Below are positions 44,902-57,744 of a DNA stretch of 64,000 nt, one piece after another (position 1 is the stretch's first letter; every line of letters begins with the position of its first letter). The stretch is from the NCBI GenBank assembly GCA_014529385.2, contig CM043952.1, positions 71,431,299-71,495,298 on the forward strand, given 5' to 3'. Under the pieces are notes generated by a model. That model was not told where the DNA came from, did not search any database, and was given only the letters and a program-made list of their open reading frames with translations. Origin of the DNA: Adiantum capillus-veneris (taxonomy: Eukaryota > Streptophyta > Polypodiopsida > Polypodiales > Pteridaceae). A program made the translations under genes and the position numbers.

Positions 44902-46026
44902 TGTCATGGGAACCGAATAATAGAGATAGACAGCAAAACAGAGGAAGAAATCTTTGTATTGATAGTGTTTGATACAACAGAGGAGCAATTGAATATATAT
45001 ATGGGCGCACTCCGTTGTACGGAGCTCAAACCTCCCGACCACCCCCGAGCTTCAATTCGCTTGCATGCAGTGTCTCACTCGCACTCTCACTCTCACTCTC
45101 ACTCGCACTCGCACTCACACTCGCAGAAGAGAGAATGGTGAATGATCCCCAAACGCACCTCCCGTCGTGCTTTTATCCTTCTTTTCCTCGAAAAGTCTGC
45201 ACGATTTTCGTACTAAGTATACCTGCGAGAATAATATAAGAACGTGATCGCTAAGCAATCCGTAAAGGTTAGATTTCTATCATGACACTTTGCACAGATC
45301 CTATTTCACACATTGATTTCTGCATCGCCTACAAAATAGCCAAAAGAACATACTCGTGCAACCAATTCAACATGATAATCAGAATAAAAAAACATAATTA
45401 TATACCTTCATAATCTCAATTGCCATACTCTATCATGAAGAAACAATCCACTTCTTGGTTGATAGCAGGGAGAACTGTATGATGTTGTAGGTCTGTCTGT
45501 CCCTGTGTACATTACACTGCTGCTGCCTTCTGTTTGTTTTCATCATAACTTTTACAAACGAACTCAGAACAGAGCAATCCAGGTACTCAAAACGACGGGA
45601 ATAGGTCTGTTCTACAAGACAACGCGGACAGAATTGCGAAAAACGTCTCTGTTTGACTAAAAACGCAACTTTTAGGTCGCGACTCATAAAACCTCTATTT
45701 TTTGGTATCCACTACTTTTACAACTTATTTTAAGCCTACCCATGCATTTTAAGCTAAAACACATAAATATAAAACATTGATATTAATAAAAATCTCAATT
45801 TTATTGTTCATAGACAGACTATCTGTTATTCATTAATCTTTATCAAATCCGTCTTTAGTGTATTATTAAAAAAAAAAAGAATATATGTTCTCTCTTAATA
45901 TTTCAACTCATTCGTATAAGTTCTATTTAATAGACTATTCAACAATTTTTCAAATCGTGCTAACGAAAGATATGCCCTGCTACATTCTTTTCGACTTTAA
46001 GAACTTCAAATATTAGTCCTATTACA
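44902..46026 (-). repeat. LTR of chromovirus G5 (long form)
   Basis: 1125 bp, minus strand, very similar to the LTR at 29898-31033. It includes the 183-bp intron-like segment (45405-45223 in element direction) and a long CACTCG/CACTCT hexamer run (45077-45124). A polypurine tract (rc of TTCTCCCCTTAT, 46027-46038) precedes it, so it is the 3' LTR of G5. Confidence 0.88.
45223..45405 (-). other. 183-bp intron-like segment within the G5 LTR
   Basis: On the minus strand it starts GTATAT after GAAG and ends CTCGCAG before GTATACTTAG. Same length and borders as 30518-30700. Confidence 0.6.
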
Positions 46027-46079
46027 TTCTCCCCTTATCAAAATTAACTCTGTCTTCAGAGTTGGTTTAAAGAGAGAAA

Positions 46080-48900
46080 AATTCTCTTTGCAAAACACTA
46101 AGATCAACCCATGATGCATCCTCTACTGGATAGTTCTGTCACTTAACCAAAACTTCCACAATGTCTCTATTTCTCATATGTTTAAAACGTCTATCTAGTA
46201 CTAAGTCTGATTCTATAGTCAATGGTCCGTCATCTTTCAACTTAGAGTTGTCCTCTAAAACATGATGCACATTAGAAACATACTTTTTCAATAAACTCAC
46301 ATAGAATACATGATGCACTTTAACATGAGAAGGCAATTCCAATTTGTAAGCTAATGAACCAATGCGCTTCAAAATTTTAAATGGACTAACAAATCGTGGA
46401 GACAATCTTCTATCATTTCCAAGAATCAAATGAGACTTCTCAGGAATAACCTTTAAAAAACCATATCACCAGTTTCATACTCCACAACAAGATGTTTTTT
46501 GTCATAATACGGTTTATGTCTCTTTTGAGATTCTCTAATATTCCCCCTGATTTTGGCCGACTCGCTATCCATTTTCTCAAGCATCTCACGTGAGAGTTCT
46601 ACCTTATTCCTCGAATTAAGAAAATGAATAGGTGTAGGATAGTTATAGCCATACATTGCCTCAAACGGAGTCATCCTAATAGATGAATGATATGAACTGT
46701 TATATGCAAATTCAACCACCAAAGGCAGATATTCATTCCAATTAGATTGGTTTTCATTGACAGACATTTGTAACATATCTTCTAAAATACTATTCACTCT
46801 CTCCGTTTCCCCATCTGTTTGAGGATGAAAAGCAGTAGACATGAGTAACTGGGTACCTATAGAGTCAAAAGTGGCTCTCCAAAAATGAGAAGTGAACTTA
46901 GAATCTCTGTTAGACACTATGCTCTTGGGCATGCCATGCAAACGAAATATCTCTTTCATAAACAAGTATGCAATGGTCAATGCAGTATAAGTTATTTTTA
47001 CAGGAAAGAAGTGAGCTTGTGTTGTGAGTCTATCTACCACTAGAAAGATCGAATCATACCCTCCACGAGTAGTAGGAAGTCTAATGATAAAGTCCATGGA
47101 TATACACTCCCACTTCTGTAAAGGAATGTCTAAGGGTTGAAGGTCACCAGGCATCCTCTTATGCTCAATCTTAACTTGTTGACATTGAAAGCACTCACAC
47201 ACATAATTCTTAACATCCAATTTCATACGCAGCCAAAAGAATAAGGTTTTAATCTTTTCATATGTCTTATTTAATCCAGGATGACCAGAAAAAGGTGAAT
47301 TATGGCACTCATGCAGAATTTGACTCTTAAAAGAAGAATTTGCAGGAATACACAAGCGGTCATAAGAATACAGATTTCCCTTATACAAGTGATATCTGTT
47401 TTCATACATCTCACCAATATTCTCACACAAGAATTTCAAAATAGGCATATAAAAGGAATCATTTTCAACTTCAGCATGTATCTCATCAATCAAATTGGAT
47501 CGCACAATAGTCAACAAATTACACATGGGCCTACGACTCAATGCATCTGCAACTTTATTTTCTTTTTCACACAAATACTTCAAATCAAAGTCATACTCAT
47601 CCAGCAATTCAATCCATCTTCTTTGTCTGTTATTTAATTATGGCTGAGTGAAAATATACTTCAAGTTTTGATGATCAGTACGCAATTCAAATTTTACACC
47701 AAGCAAGAGATGACGCCAATGCTTCAATGCATGAACAACAGCAAGCAATTCTAGATCATGTGTTGCATAGTTCAATTCATGTCGTCTTAATTTCCTAAAC
47801 TCATATGCAACCACTCTTCCTTCTTGTGTCAAAACACAACCTAATTGTTCACCACTAGCGTCACAGGACACAACAAATGGTTTGCCCATCTCAGGAACTT
47901 TTAAAACACAATTTTCCGCTATTTTAGCCTTCAAGGTCTCAAAAGCAGTCTCACAGCTAGAAGTCCACACAAAACCCTTGTCTTTCTTGGTCAATTCGGT
48001 CAAAGGACTTGCTATCTTAGAGAAATCTTTAATGTGTGCTCTCTCATATTGTGCTAGACCCATAAAGCTTTTTACATCTCTTACTAACATAGTCTTAACT
48101 TTATCAAGATCAATGTGAATCCCCTCTTTAGAAATCACTCTTACCAAATACACAATCTGATCCTTTGCAAAAGAATACTTACTTGCTTTGGCATACAATT
48201 TATGTTCACGCAAAACATCAAATGTTTTCTTTAAGTACAATGCATGATCTTCTTCATTCGTAGAATACACAAAATATTATCCAAGAATACCAGAATGAAG
48301 TCCTCAAGATACGGGTGAAAAATATTATTCATTAAGCACATGAAAGTTTTTGGTGCATTAGTCAAACCAAAAGTAAGAACTGTAAATTCATAATGCCCAT
48401 AACGTGTACGAAAAGTAGTCTTTGGAATGTCCTCGGCCATGATGCGGATTTGATGGTAGCCAGAACGAAGGTCAATCTTTGAAAATATTGTGGCACCACT
48501 CAAATGGCTGAGCAATTCATCTATGTGAGGAAGAGGATATTTGTTCTTAATGGTCTATTTGTTTAATCCCCTATAGTCGATGCATAACCTATATGTACCA
48601 TCCTTTTTCTTTTGGAATAACACAGGACTACCCCAAGGAGATATACTAGGTTTAATGAAACCCTTTTTCAAAAGATCATCAAGTTGTATCTTGAGCTCTT
48701 TAAGCTCATCAATATTGATCCTATATGGAGATCTGGAATAAGGTGTCACTCCTGGATATAGATCTATGGCATGGTCTACCGCTCTAGGCGGAGGTATACC
48801 AGGAAGATCGTCCGTAACACATCCTTAACTTCATGTAAGAGATCCTCAATAAATTCTCGATTTGTCTCTTTATATTTATCTCCAGATTCTCTTTAATCTC
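46080..48900 (-). pseudogene. Chromovirus G5 pol: RT, RNase H, integrase, chromodomain-type end
   Basis: The longest pol in the window, minus strand, in five pieces. RT N-terminus (48749-48555); palm (48515-48231), where the catalytic motif reads VFLDN instead of VFLDD and the frame then shifts; RNase H (48270-47638) with [10 protein letters not shown] and, unlike G2-G4, no 1-nt deletion ([16 protein letters not shown] is continuous). Integrase (47607-46453, 384 aa) has the zinc motif H...CFQCQQ, core SMDFIIRLPTTRGGYD, SNRDSKFTSHFW and the NSILEDMLQMSVN helix. The C-terminal part (46429-46139) ends RNRDIVEVLVK, followed past a stop by QNYPVEDASWVDLS, a chromodomain-like end. The upstream protease is missing beyond about 48970. 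Confidence 0.9.
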
Positions 48901-48984
48901 ATTAGCAAACACAAGCAACGTCTCACACAAGCAAACACAAGCAACGTCTCACACTCTTATCTAAGTCACCTTATCAATTTATAT

Positions 48985-49310
48985 TTATGCTAGATTAAGA
49001 TTAGGTTATATTTAAAATTAGGGAAAGATTTAAGATTAGATAGCTATGTTAAATTTAAGTTAGATTACATTTAGGTTTAAGATTTAATATTGGATTAGAT
49101 TTAGGTTTATGTTGAGTTTAAGATTAGATTAGATTTAGATTTAAGATTAAAACAAGATTTAAAAGTAACTAGATTTAAGTTAGATTACATTTAGGTTTAG
49201 GTTAGATTTAAGATTAGATTAGATTTAGGTTTATTTTGAGTTTAAGATTAGATTAGATATAGATTTATGTTTGATTTAAGATTAGATTAGATTTAGGTTA
49301 GATTTTGAGC
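48985..49310. repeat. AT-rich degenerate array (TTTAGATTAG-type)
   Basis: About 325 bp of irregular repeats built from words such as AGATTAGATTAG, TTTAGGTTTA and TTTAAGATTAGA. It abuts the broken end of G5 as the inverted counterpart at 31995-32085 abuts G6. It is not a perfect telomeric repeat. Confidence 0.75.
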
Positions 49311-50012
49311 ATGTCAATGAAGGCGCGTTTTGCCCAAAGAGCAAACACTAGTTACACAACAATAAATATGTTCCGATCAGAATCTCACACCTATTAGTGC
49401 TCATTACCGTTGTTATATTCGCTGCCCAAATTTAGCGCCTAAACTTTCAAATTCTGGATTAACTCTCCCCCCCCTCAAATTTTGGTGTTTCCCTCCTCTC
49501 AATAAAAATTAAAGAGTATTGTATTTAATTTTCAAATATAAAAAAGAAGAGAAAGAAAGAGAGACAGAGAGAGAGAAAGAGAAAGAGGGGGGAGAAGGAG
49601 GCGGGGATATAAGGCCCGGTTCATACGCTACGGCGGAAATGCTTCCCACAAGGGCATCCAAGTTGCGTGGAAAAAGCCTATTTTCTATAGTAGATATCAC
49701 CTTCCTCCGAGCCCGCCATTTTTCTTCCGGCACCCCCCCATCGGAAGAGCTACTGGACTCTCTCCACCTCTCTTTGTTTTTCGCTCTTCTTCCTCCAACA
49801 TCGTTTAGACAAGGCGGCGGTAGACCTGTAGAAAGCCTTTCTTCCTCTAGCCTCATCTGAACCCAGCCTGAGATTACCCTTGTTTACAACTAAAATAATC
49901 ATTGTCAATGGATTAATATAATTGAGCATATTCTCAAATCTAAAGAGAGGAAGAGGAGGGAGAGAGAGGTGACTGGATTACATGATCAAAAAACATCATA
50001 ATTGCAAAATGT
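49311..50012 (-). other. Region beyond the CACTA gene with one unassigned ORF
   Basis: One ORF of 115 codons (49856-49509, minus) begins MRLEEERLSTGLPPPC, has a charged middle RRAKNKERWRESSSSSDGG and a low-complexity Ser/Pro/Phe tail from a purine-rich tract. I do not recognise it and the coding evidence is weak. It may be part of the CACTA 3' region or a fortuitous ORF. No CACTA terminus is visible here. Confidence 0.3.
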
Positions 50013-53000
50013 TTATGAATCATCTTCCAAGAGATCTCTACATGAAGCATCATCCAATTCTAAGCCCATGGCTCCTAAATCAATAAAGAGAGAAATGGAA
50101 TTGTCATTTGTGGATGCATTGCCAACTTCATCATCTTCGAGTTCGTCATCCTCCATCTCATTATCTTCATCATCATGACAATCATCCTCGCTAAGACTTG
50201 CTACCGGCGGACTTGATTCATCGACCTCCCTCTCCTCTCTTTCCACCTCATCCAAAGTCGGAGGTGGAAGAGGGTCGAAGATAGTCTACACTTCATTAGT
50301 GGAAAAAATGGTTCTCCCCCGAGGTGTTACGGGAACTACAAACCAAAGTTTTTGTTGGTGGATTTCTCGGATATAGATGACCTATAAAATAGAAGCTCAA
50401 AGTGAGTAACATTGGTATAACTAACGCTACAACAAGTAAATAAGAATAAAAAAGGTACATATCACTCAACTGCTCATAATTATGCGGTAAAACTAAATTG
50501 TCATACCTCCCTGTGTGATGCACACTAGAGTCCACCATGTAGAGGCCATTCTCATGTCGTCTAAACACATTTGCAAACTACTTACACTCGAAGATGAAGC
50601 TATGAAAGGTTCCAAAATTAACCTTTAGTATCCTTTCAATAGTTCCGTAGTACCTGGCTTCATCACCGTCTGTGTCAAAGTTGTGCATGATGGGAGAATG
50701 CATGGTGGTTCTACACTCGTCAATGTGGCGCGTACGAAAGTGATGACCCTTTGACCACATAGAGTTAAAGGAAAGGCACTACAAAATAGAAAAATATATT
50801 AATTTATCAAATACATATTGAAGATAATTTCAAGAAATAGCTAGACAATATGGTTTAGGTATATGAGTACTCTACCTTTGATATGCAGCCTCGTGCATAC
50901 TCCCATTCTTTGTTGGTGATGTCTTCTCCACGCGCTTTTGTCTCGGCCATTCTCTCATGAATCCACTATGCACTAATGAGATATGGGAAACATGCAAGGT
51001 GTCTAGTCACTAAGGGTGCCCTCCTTCCTCCATGTGCTTGTTTCCATGATTCCCTCTTTTGAAAACACCTGGACTTTGACACTGTCCACACGTCCACCCA
51101 CTTGGTCATAATATTTGCATTGAGAATGAAAAAGTTATCGACCACTCAGGATAGATTCATATCCATGTTAAGTAGTTTCCCCTTTCCACTTGTCAAGTGT
51201 GAAGTCATCCTGGAATCTTCCTCGTCTGACCACATGCGAGGCATTGAAGGATCAACTTGTGCCAAATACTATGATATGTAAACAAATGCCTCTTGAACCA
51301 TCCACCCTTCGGCCATTCATGCCTCTGGTTGAGACCGTAGCTGCACAAAATCTCTGAGAGTCTTTAAGAACCTCTCTAAGAATAACATCCATCATGCGTG
51401 CATTACTCCACATATAGCTATCTCCTCCACCACGTGAACCAAGAGGTAAATTTGAATAAGAAGGGCCGACCGAGGAAATGCATCTTCAATGGCATACACA
51501 GTTTCTATTGCAAGTGTTTGAGTAGCAGGGATAGCATCTATTTTGATTTCTTTGGAGCTCACAAATCTGCAAGAAATCACACAAGGATACACTAAGTGCT
51601 AGTTGAAATTATTTTGTACATAAAAAAGGTGTAGTCGAGTGGAGTCTTGTGGTGTACCTTACTAGCTCTCCTAATTTGAAAATTGTGTCCCTGACTTTCT
51701 TGTCCTGACATATACACATACTCACCGGTAGAATGAACTACAATGCAAATCAGGAAAAGGGAAAGTGAGTGATAGTCATACACACAAACTATAGATAGAA
51801 TAGTGAGTATGAAGATTACCCAAAGCATCTTGTGCCAATCATGGGACTTCAAACCATACAATTGAACGCTTCCACCCTTCTTCACTTTTGTGAAAGATCC
51901 CTTTAGCGACCTCATGTATCCTGTTGGTGTGCAAATAGAGGCAATGGTACCCTTCACCTTGTCTAATTCTTCTTTTTCTAGCATCCATGGTGCTTTAGGA
52001 AGCACAATCTTTCCATTTGGGGCACACCGTGGAGTGACAAAGGCAAGGAGTCGTTTTAAAAGCCTCAAATCCCCCCTCGCACCCAAAGAGTCCTTCTTGC
52101 CAATAATGTGGTCCCATAGTGTTTGGGCTACATTCTTGAATATGTGCATGTGATCGAAGAGGTGTTGTATTTTTAAGTCCTTCCAATATGGAAGCCTTAA
52201 AAATATGGAATACCTTGACATACCTTTTGGTGGAGGACACGGAGCCAAATGGTTGTTGTGGTGTTCCTCCCAAATGGTTGCCCAAATTTTCCATTGTGAC
52301 CTTTATAGGAGCCTTCCGATTTGTTGGAGCCTTGTGCTTGATATGCCCTTGGGGTAAGAAACAATGGTTGTTTGGATAGATTACCTTGTGCAAGGAATCT
52401 AGCCTCTTCATCACCAACAATGGCCCGCAAGTAGGACATGCATTGTGGCGATGTGGAAAACCCTACATACATTTCATATGGTTAGAGAGATGATTGAACT
52501 AAAGTGAGATAAAGGGAGCTAAAGGGAGAGAGGGAATGTAGGAAATAGAGATAGAGGATAGGGGGTTACCAGAAATCTCTCCAAGCTCAGGATAGTCGTG
52601 CATAGTCCACATAAGGATTCCCCTCACTTGAGCCTCTCTCCCCCCCGTTGCAAGTGAGACATCGACAACAAGAATGCCTCTCCATAACTCCTCCAACTCC
52701 TCGAGGAGGGGTTCGAGGAAAATGTCAATATTTGACACCTTGTACTTCCCAGGCACAAGCAAGGAAAGAAGTATATTGCCCTTCTTGGTTGTCTCCCATG
52801 GTGGAATATTGTAGTTGACGATCACCACACTCTAAGTGCTCAATGAAATAGACTTAGTGCCGAAGGGGTTGACACCATCACTTGCTAACCCAAGCCTCAA
52901 GTGTTGAGGCTCCAACCCAAACTCTGGCCATTGAGTTTCGATGTGCCTCCATGTAGGTGAATTGGCAGGGGCACGCATCATTCCATCATTTGAGCCATGG

Positions 53001-54020
53001 TTTGCGTACCACGCTAGAAGCTCCATGGTAGACCTACTTTTAACCATGTGCTGGATGCGAGAAATTAATGGAAAATGTCTTAATACCTTGCGGGGTAGGT
53101 GTGCCCCCCTCACACCTATCTTGTATCGTGCCTCCCTGCACATGGGAGATGAGGTAGGATGTGCATGCTCATTGCGGTATAGCATGCAATCGTTGACGCA
53201 CGCATGGATTCGCTCATACTCCATTCCAAGTGTAATGACAGACAATCTAGCTCAACGATGATTTGGAGGCATGTGGTGATCAGCTGGCAGCATTTTGCCC
53301 ATCAAACTACAACAAAAATGCATATTAGTATGATTCCTAGAAGATGACACCATAAAGAGAGAGGTAGAGAGTATATAAAAGCCACATTCCATACTTAGAG
53401 GAGTAGTACACCGACGCTTTCACTACTCCAACCGAATTTTTCTTGCAAGTTGAGTACTTCCAACGATGCTCGGAGCACCGAGTATCGTGCACCGTCGTAA
53501 AGAGGTGTTCAGGCACTCGTCATCAATCTATCCTCCGTTTCGGCAGCCCGTTTAGTGCAAGGCTCACAATCCTCTTTGCACATGTCACGCTCATGAGCTA
53601 GTAACTCATGACACATGTCGAACATATACTCATCCTCTACCCCAAAGTGTGACGAAGACGCCGTAGGAGCTGCCGACGTAGAGCCAATGGCAGGATCACC
53701 ATGCAGTGCACCCAAATTTCCCAGTCGCTCTTGCCTCTTTCATTCGGCCTTGCGTGCCAGTGCACCACCACCAAACACAGACCAATGGGGAAACACCTCA
53801 AGCGACAGGTGAGTCATGCAATTATCTCTCCGAGCACTTTTCTGAGGATGCCAAAGCCCTTCCTTCTCCACGTGATCCAAAGCAATGCGCCTCAAGCGAG
53901 GAATTGCCCTTTTGCAGTTGGCACGAAGAGAGGTTGTTTTACCTTGAGCGAACGATCTCGCTCTGGGCCTCCAGGAGGACCACAATCATCGCAGTCGATG
54001 TCCTGCACACGCGAAAGGTT
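50013..54020 (-). pseudogene. CACTA transposase gene (TNPD-type), nearly full length but broken
   Basis: Minus strand, multi-exon. N-terminal exon (about 54000-53403) with EDEYMFDMCHELLAHERD. An intron whose donor GT is lost here but kept in the fragments at 2378 and 13445. Exon from 53306 with GMEYERIHACVNDCMLYRNE, RKVLRHFPLISRIQHM and LRLGLASDGVNPFG (Transposase_21). A TAG at 52834-52832 replaces a Trp before VVIVNYNIPPWETTKKG. Exon end 52570 (donor GTAACC) joins 52462 to read ACPTCG. A frameshift near 52210 precedes YSIFLRLPYWKDLKIQHL and GLKSHDWHKML. DUF4218-like LVHVVEEIAICG and EWEYARGCISK follow (51590-50875). A DUF4216-like part, YYGTIERILKVNFG (50760-50300), follows after acceptor TTTTGTAG. 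The acidic tail is at 50255-50013. It is non-functional as it stands. Confidence 0.85.
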
Positions 54021-54470
54021 GTTTATTTAGTCATGTGTGCTAAAAAATAAATAATTAGAAAAACACTTAATTCCATAGAAAAATTACATATATTTAAAGT
54101 CGAAGGGAATAAACGACAATGAGTGTTAAAATTAATTTTTAACTAGAAGATATTTTAAAAATTCAATTAATAAACATTTTAAAGTACTATAAAATAAAGT
54201 ATCCATTAAAAATAAAAAATCTCCATAAAAAAACTCAAAAGGCTAAAAAATGAAATAATGTATAGCTAAGGGTAGGGGGAGTGGTTTGTACCCTCCCACC
54301 CCGCAACCTCGGATTCGCATGTATCCGTTTGAAATGACTTGACGCGGTAATATGGGCGGTAATCAGCGCGGTAATAGTTGCGGTAATAACCGTGGTAATA
54401 TCAACGATAATAATAACTGGTGCCTAAAAAAGTAAAAAAGGCAGAGTATTCCACGTTTTTGTAGCATACC
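54021..54470. repeat. AT-rich upstream region with GCGGTAATA repeats
   Basis: The first part is AT-rich and matches the sequence preceding the CACTA gene in the two plus-strand fragments. At 54343-54420 a short motif GCGGTAATA recurs about six times at 9-15-bp spacing. No gene is seen. Confidence 0.6.
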
Positions 54471-54567
54471 CTACCTTCCCTGCATTCTTGCTCTCCACCA
54501 TCGCTCCCAAGCTTCCCCCACCCTCCCCTCCCCCACTCCCCATCTCTCTCTTCCCAAGAGATAAATG

Positions 54568-54570
<3 letters not shown>

Positions 54571-54633
<63 letters not shown>

Positions 54634-54655
54634 TAGATAGATAGATAGATAGTTC
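54571..54655. repeat. (GA)n and (GATA)n tail of LINE B
   Basis: Pure (GA)n followed by about six GATA units. In LINE orientation (minus) this is GATAATAGAAC, (TATC)n, then (TC)n: the same tail as LINE-P at 21960-22390. Confidence 0.85.
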
Positions 54656-57600
54656 TATTATCGTCCTGGGAGGTCAAATATGACCTATGGGACCAAATGA
54701 ACATGTCACGTGGTGTGAGTGGAGTTCATAAGTGACTCTCGATGCTCAAAAATGGCTGAAATGAGCGTCGAAATAGAGAGTCCACATCGTGGTTGGGAGA
54801 GGAAGGTATGTAGGGAGAGATCATGGCTGAATATATGGGGAAAAAAGGACCTAATGTGGTCAAAAGCTGAGCACTCAAGTAGTGTGTGGTACTTACTCTC
54901 TCGCACTTGACGAGGGCATAAGGTGCAAAGTCGATGACACTCCTCGCCAGTGCCCCAACATCCTGTCTCGCAGTGTAGAGAGTGGGAGCTAAGACGAATG
55001 GAGGCAATGGTGCGGATCGCACTCAATGGGATGGGCTCAAGGATGTAGGAATGGGTTCGGTTACCTCGTTCCGAGAAGAAGAGAGATTTGTAGTTTGGGG
55101 CAACGTGTGTGGTGTAATGGCTAAAGCGAGAACCTCCGGATTTCTCCCAAGCCGTGATACATTGGCGTTGTAAGAAGGACTCATTAACTTGGGAGTCGAT
55201 CGACGCATCCTTGACCAAGTGACATGCATCCCATCTTCCAAACCATTTCTTGATATCAAGCATCCACCCCGAACTTAGTATTTTGCTCTTGCATGTATTT
55301 TGAACCATTTGACTTGCTTCATATGCGATTCTAGGAAGTCGATGCAAAGGGCTACGTTGTGTCTTGCATTCCCAAGACCTCAATGGGAAGCAATCCCGAC
55401 TCAAGAAGTAAGAGCATGTAGGGTGTTTGTGTCTTGACTTGGAGAAAGTTGGTGAGAAAACGCTTTTGGACATTGTCAAATTCCTTCCAAGTAGACTTCC
55501 CGATGCTTCCACCCCACACCTCCACTCCATAAAGAAGCACCGGTGTCACCAATGTGTCAAAGAGGTACTTTTTGAGAGCCCAACACTTGATCTCTCCTGC
55601 ATTGCACATGTTCTCAAATGCATAATAGGCCCTCTTTCCGGCTTCCAATCGACGCATTGCACAATCCTTCCATTTATGATTGGATGGAACCTCAAGGCCA
55701 AGGTACTTGAAGTGATCTACCACTTCAAGTTTCTCATTGTTATATACAATGCATGGATTTTCATCATTGAGGGTCTTTACAAGCATAACCTTGGTTTTGG
55801 ATCCATTCACGATCAGCCCGCTATGTAGGCAAAAGCGTTCCAAGACACTCATAAGCTTTTGTGCATCTTCTAAGGTATGTGCCAAGAGCACTACATCATC
55901 GGCATAAAGCAAAAGCATGATCACCGCATTTCCAATCTTAATCTCTTCTATGCCTTCTTGCTGCATAAAGTCAAGAACCATGCATTCCAATTCATCAATG
56001 AGTAGCCCAAAGAGGGTTGGGGAAAGTGGGCATCCTTGTTTGACACCAATAGTGCTTGCAAAAAATTCTGAAATTCCATCTCCCATACGTAATCGACATA
56101 TCACTTTTTGGTAGATGCGAAAGAATGCATGCATAAATTCTCTCGGCACTTGAAGGCTTTGCATACGTCTCCAAAGATTTCCTCGCGGTACCATGTCAAA
56201 AGCTTTCTTGAAATCCACAAAACAACAATACAACCTTTTTCCTTTCAATCAAGACGCTTCCATAAGAACTCGAAGAGTGACAAGCTGATCAATAGTGCTA
56301 TGATGCTTTCGAAAACCTGCTTGGCCAAGTGCACGTTTGCCATTCTTTTCAGCCCATTCACTTATCTTCATCTCCATGATACATCCAAATAACTTTGCCA
56401 TTAAAGAACCAACCATTATAGTGCGATAGTTGTTCACATTGTTTACATCTCCTCCTTTGTGCAAAGGTTTGATCCAATTTGCACTCCAATCATGAGGCAT
56501 GCCATACTGAAGTGCAAGGTTAAACATATCGCATATCCAATATCGTGTTTTCTTGCTTGTCCATTTAATCATTTCAGCCTTGACACCTTGAAGGTCACCT
56601 GCCATACGAGTAGCAAGTTTCTCAAGCGCGCGGCATACATCTTCAATGGTAAAGAAGGGAGACATAAACGGAAGGGAGCTACAAAACTCCATCTTATCAA
56701 CATTGGGTTGCTCATAGAGATTCTTACAATGCATATACATATCCTCAAGAGTCAAGTCACCAAAGCTCTCAATGCGTTTGCCTTTTAGATTTTGCCAAAA
56801 CTTGCCACATGCATGTGCTTTCTCTTGTGCTAAAAGAAGTTGTTTTTCGACTTCCCACCTTCTCCTCTTCTTTTGAACAAGTGCTTTGTATGTGTGTGAA
56901 CATTCCAAGTAAACTTCCTTGTCTTTGATTCCATCCAATCTTAGCTAGTGTTTTCGGGCTTGACTACATTCCATGTCAAACCATTTCTTCTTGGTGCTAC
57001 CCTTCTTAGACCTTTTGCAAGACATGTGTTTCACCGAAAATCATTCCTTCGCACAAGAGAAAATTACTTCTTTGAAAACTTTCCACTTGCATTCTAATGT
57101 TGGGATCTCTTCATGCTCTATCATGCTTAACATTTGGTCCACCATATCAGCATATATAAGTGCTCGTTTGAAGTCTAGACGTAGGTACAAATGATTCACA
57201 TCATGATTGGAGGCTACATGCTCGGGCCGTTTACCACACTTGAGGTCAATACATAACATCCTATGATCCGATTCCGGATTCCATTCACCAAGTGTAAAGC
57301 TTTGTATGCATTCTAGAGTGGCTTCCGAGAACAACATATAGTCAATCACGCTAGCACCGTTGTGCTTTCTACATGTAAAGTCATTGGTGCCTTGCCATAG
57401 AGATACACCATTTGCAATGAGCATTCCGGTACTATTGCACATATGTAGAAGTGACTTTCCATAGTGATCCACTTCTTTTGCATGCGACATGTCTACTTGT
57501 TGTGTGTCGTGTTGTAGCATATTTGTGCGAGCATTCATGTCTCCAAAAACAATGACTTCACCTTGATCCTTTTAATGAGCAATGTCTTCCTCTAGTTCAA

Positions 57601-57744
57601 CAAAGGGCTGATCTCTATCCATATTCAAGCAAGCAAAAAAGTTGGATTCATAGTGAGGAATGTAGCAACTGGCCACAAACATGACTTGACCATTTGGTGG
57701 GCTGATTTTCAGCCATAAGTAGCGTTTATACTTATCTTCATTTC
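54656..57744 (-). pseudogene. LINE B: 5'-truncated copy with broken ORF2
   Basis: Homologous to LINE A from EDKYKRYLWLKIS in the endonuclease to the 3' end. Breaks: stop in the endonuclease (before KDQGEVIVFG); a roughly 60-bp deletion around the sequence after DTQQVD; a stop after FSCAKE (57041); a stop before LKGKRLYCCFVDF (56249); and a ~28-bp deletion near 55365 that shifts the frame. The RT motifs VDFKKAFDMVP, GVKQGCPLSPTLFG and LLLYADDVVLLA are intact in 56248-55352. The end reads CTLCPRQVRESKYHTLLEC and FEHRESLMNSTHTT, so this copy preserves the true C-terminus and 3' UTR. Confidence 0.88.

Noticed and set aside
50770..50790. CACTACAAAATAG as a CACTA terminus
   Set aside because: On the minus strand it is the acceptor TTTTGTAG of an intron in the transposase gene, and coding sequence continues on both sides.
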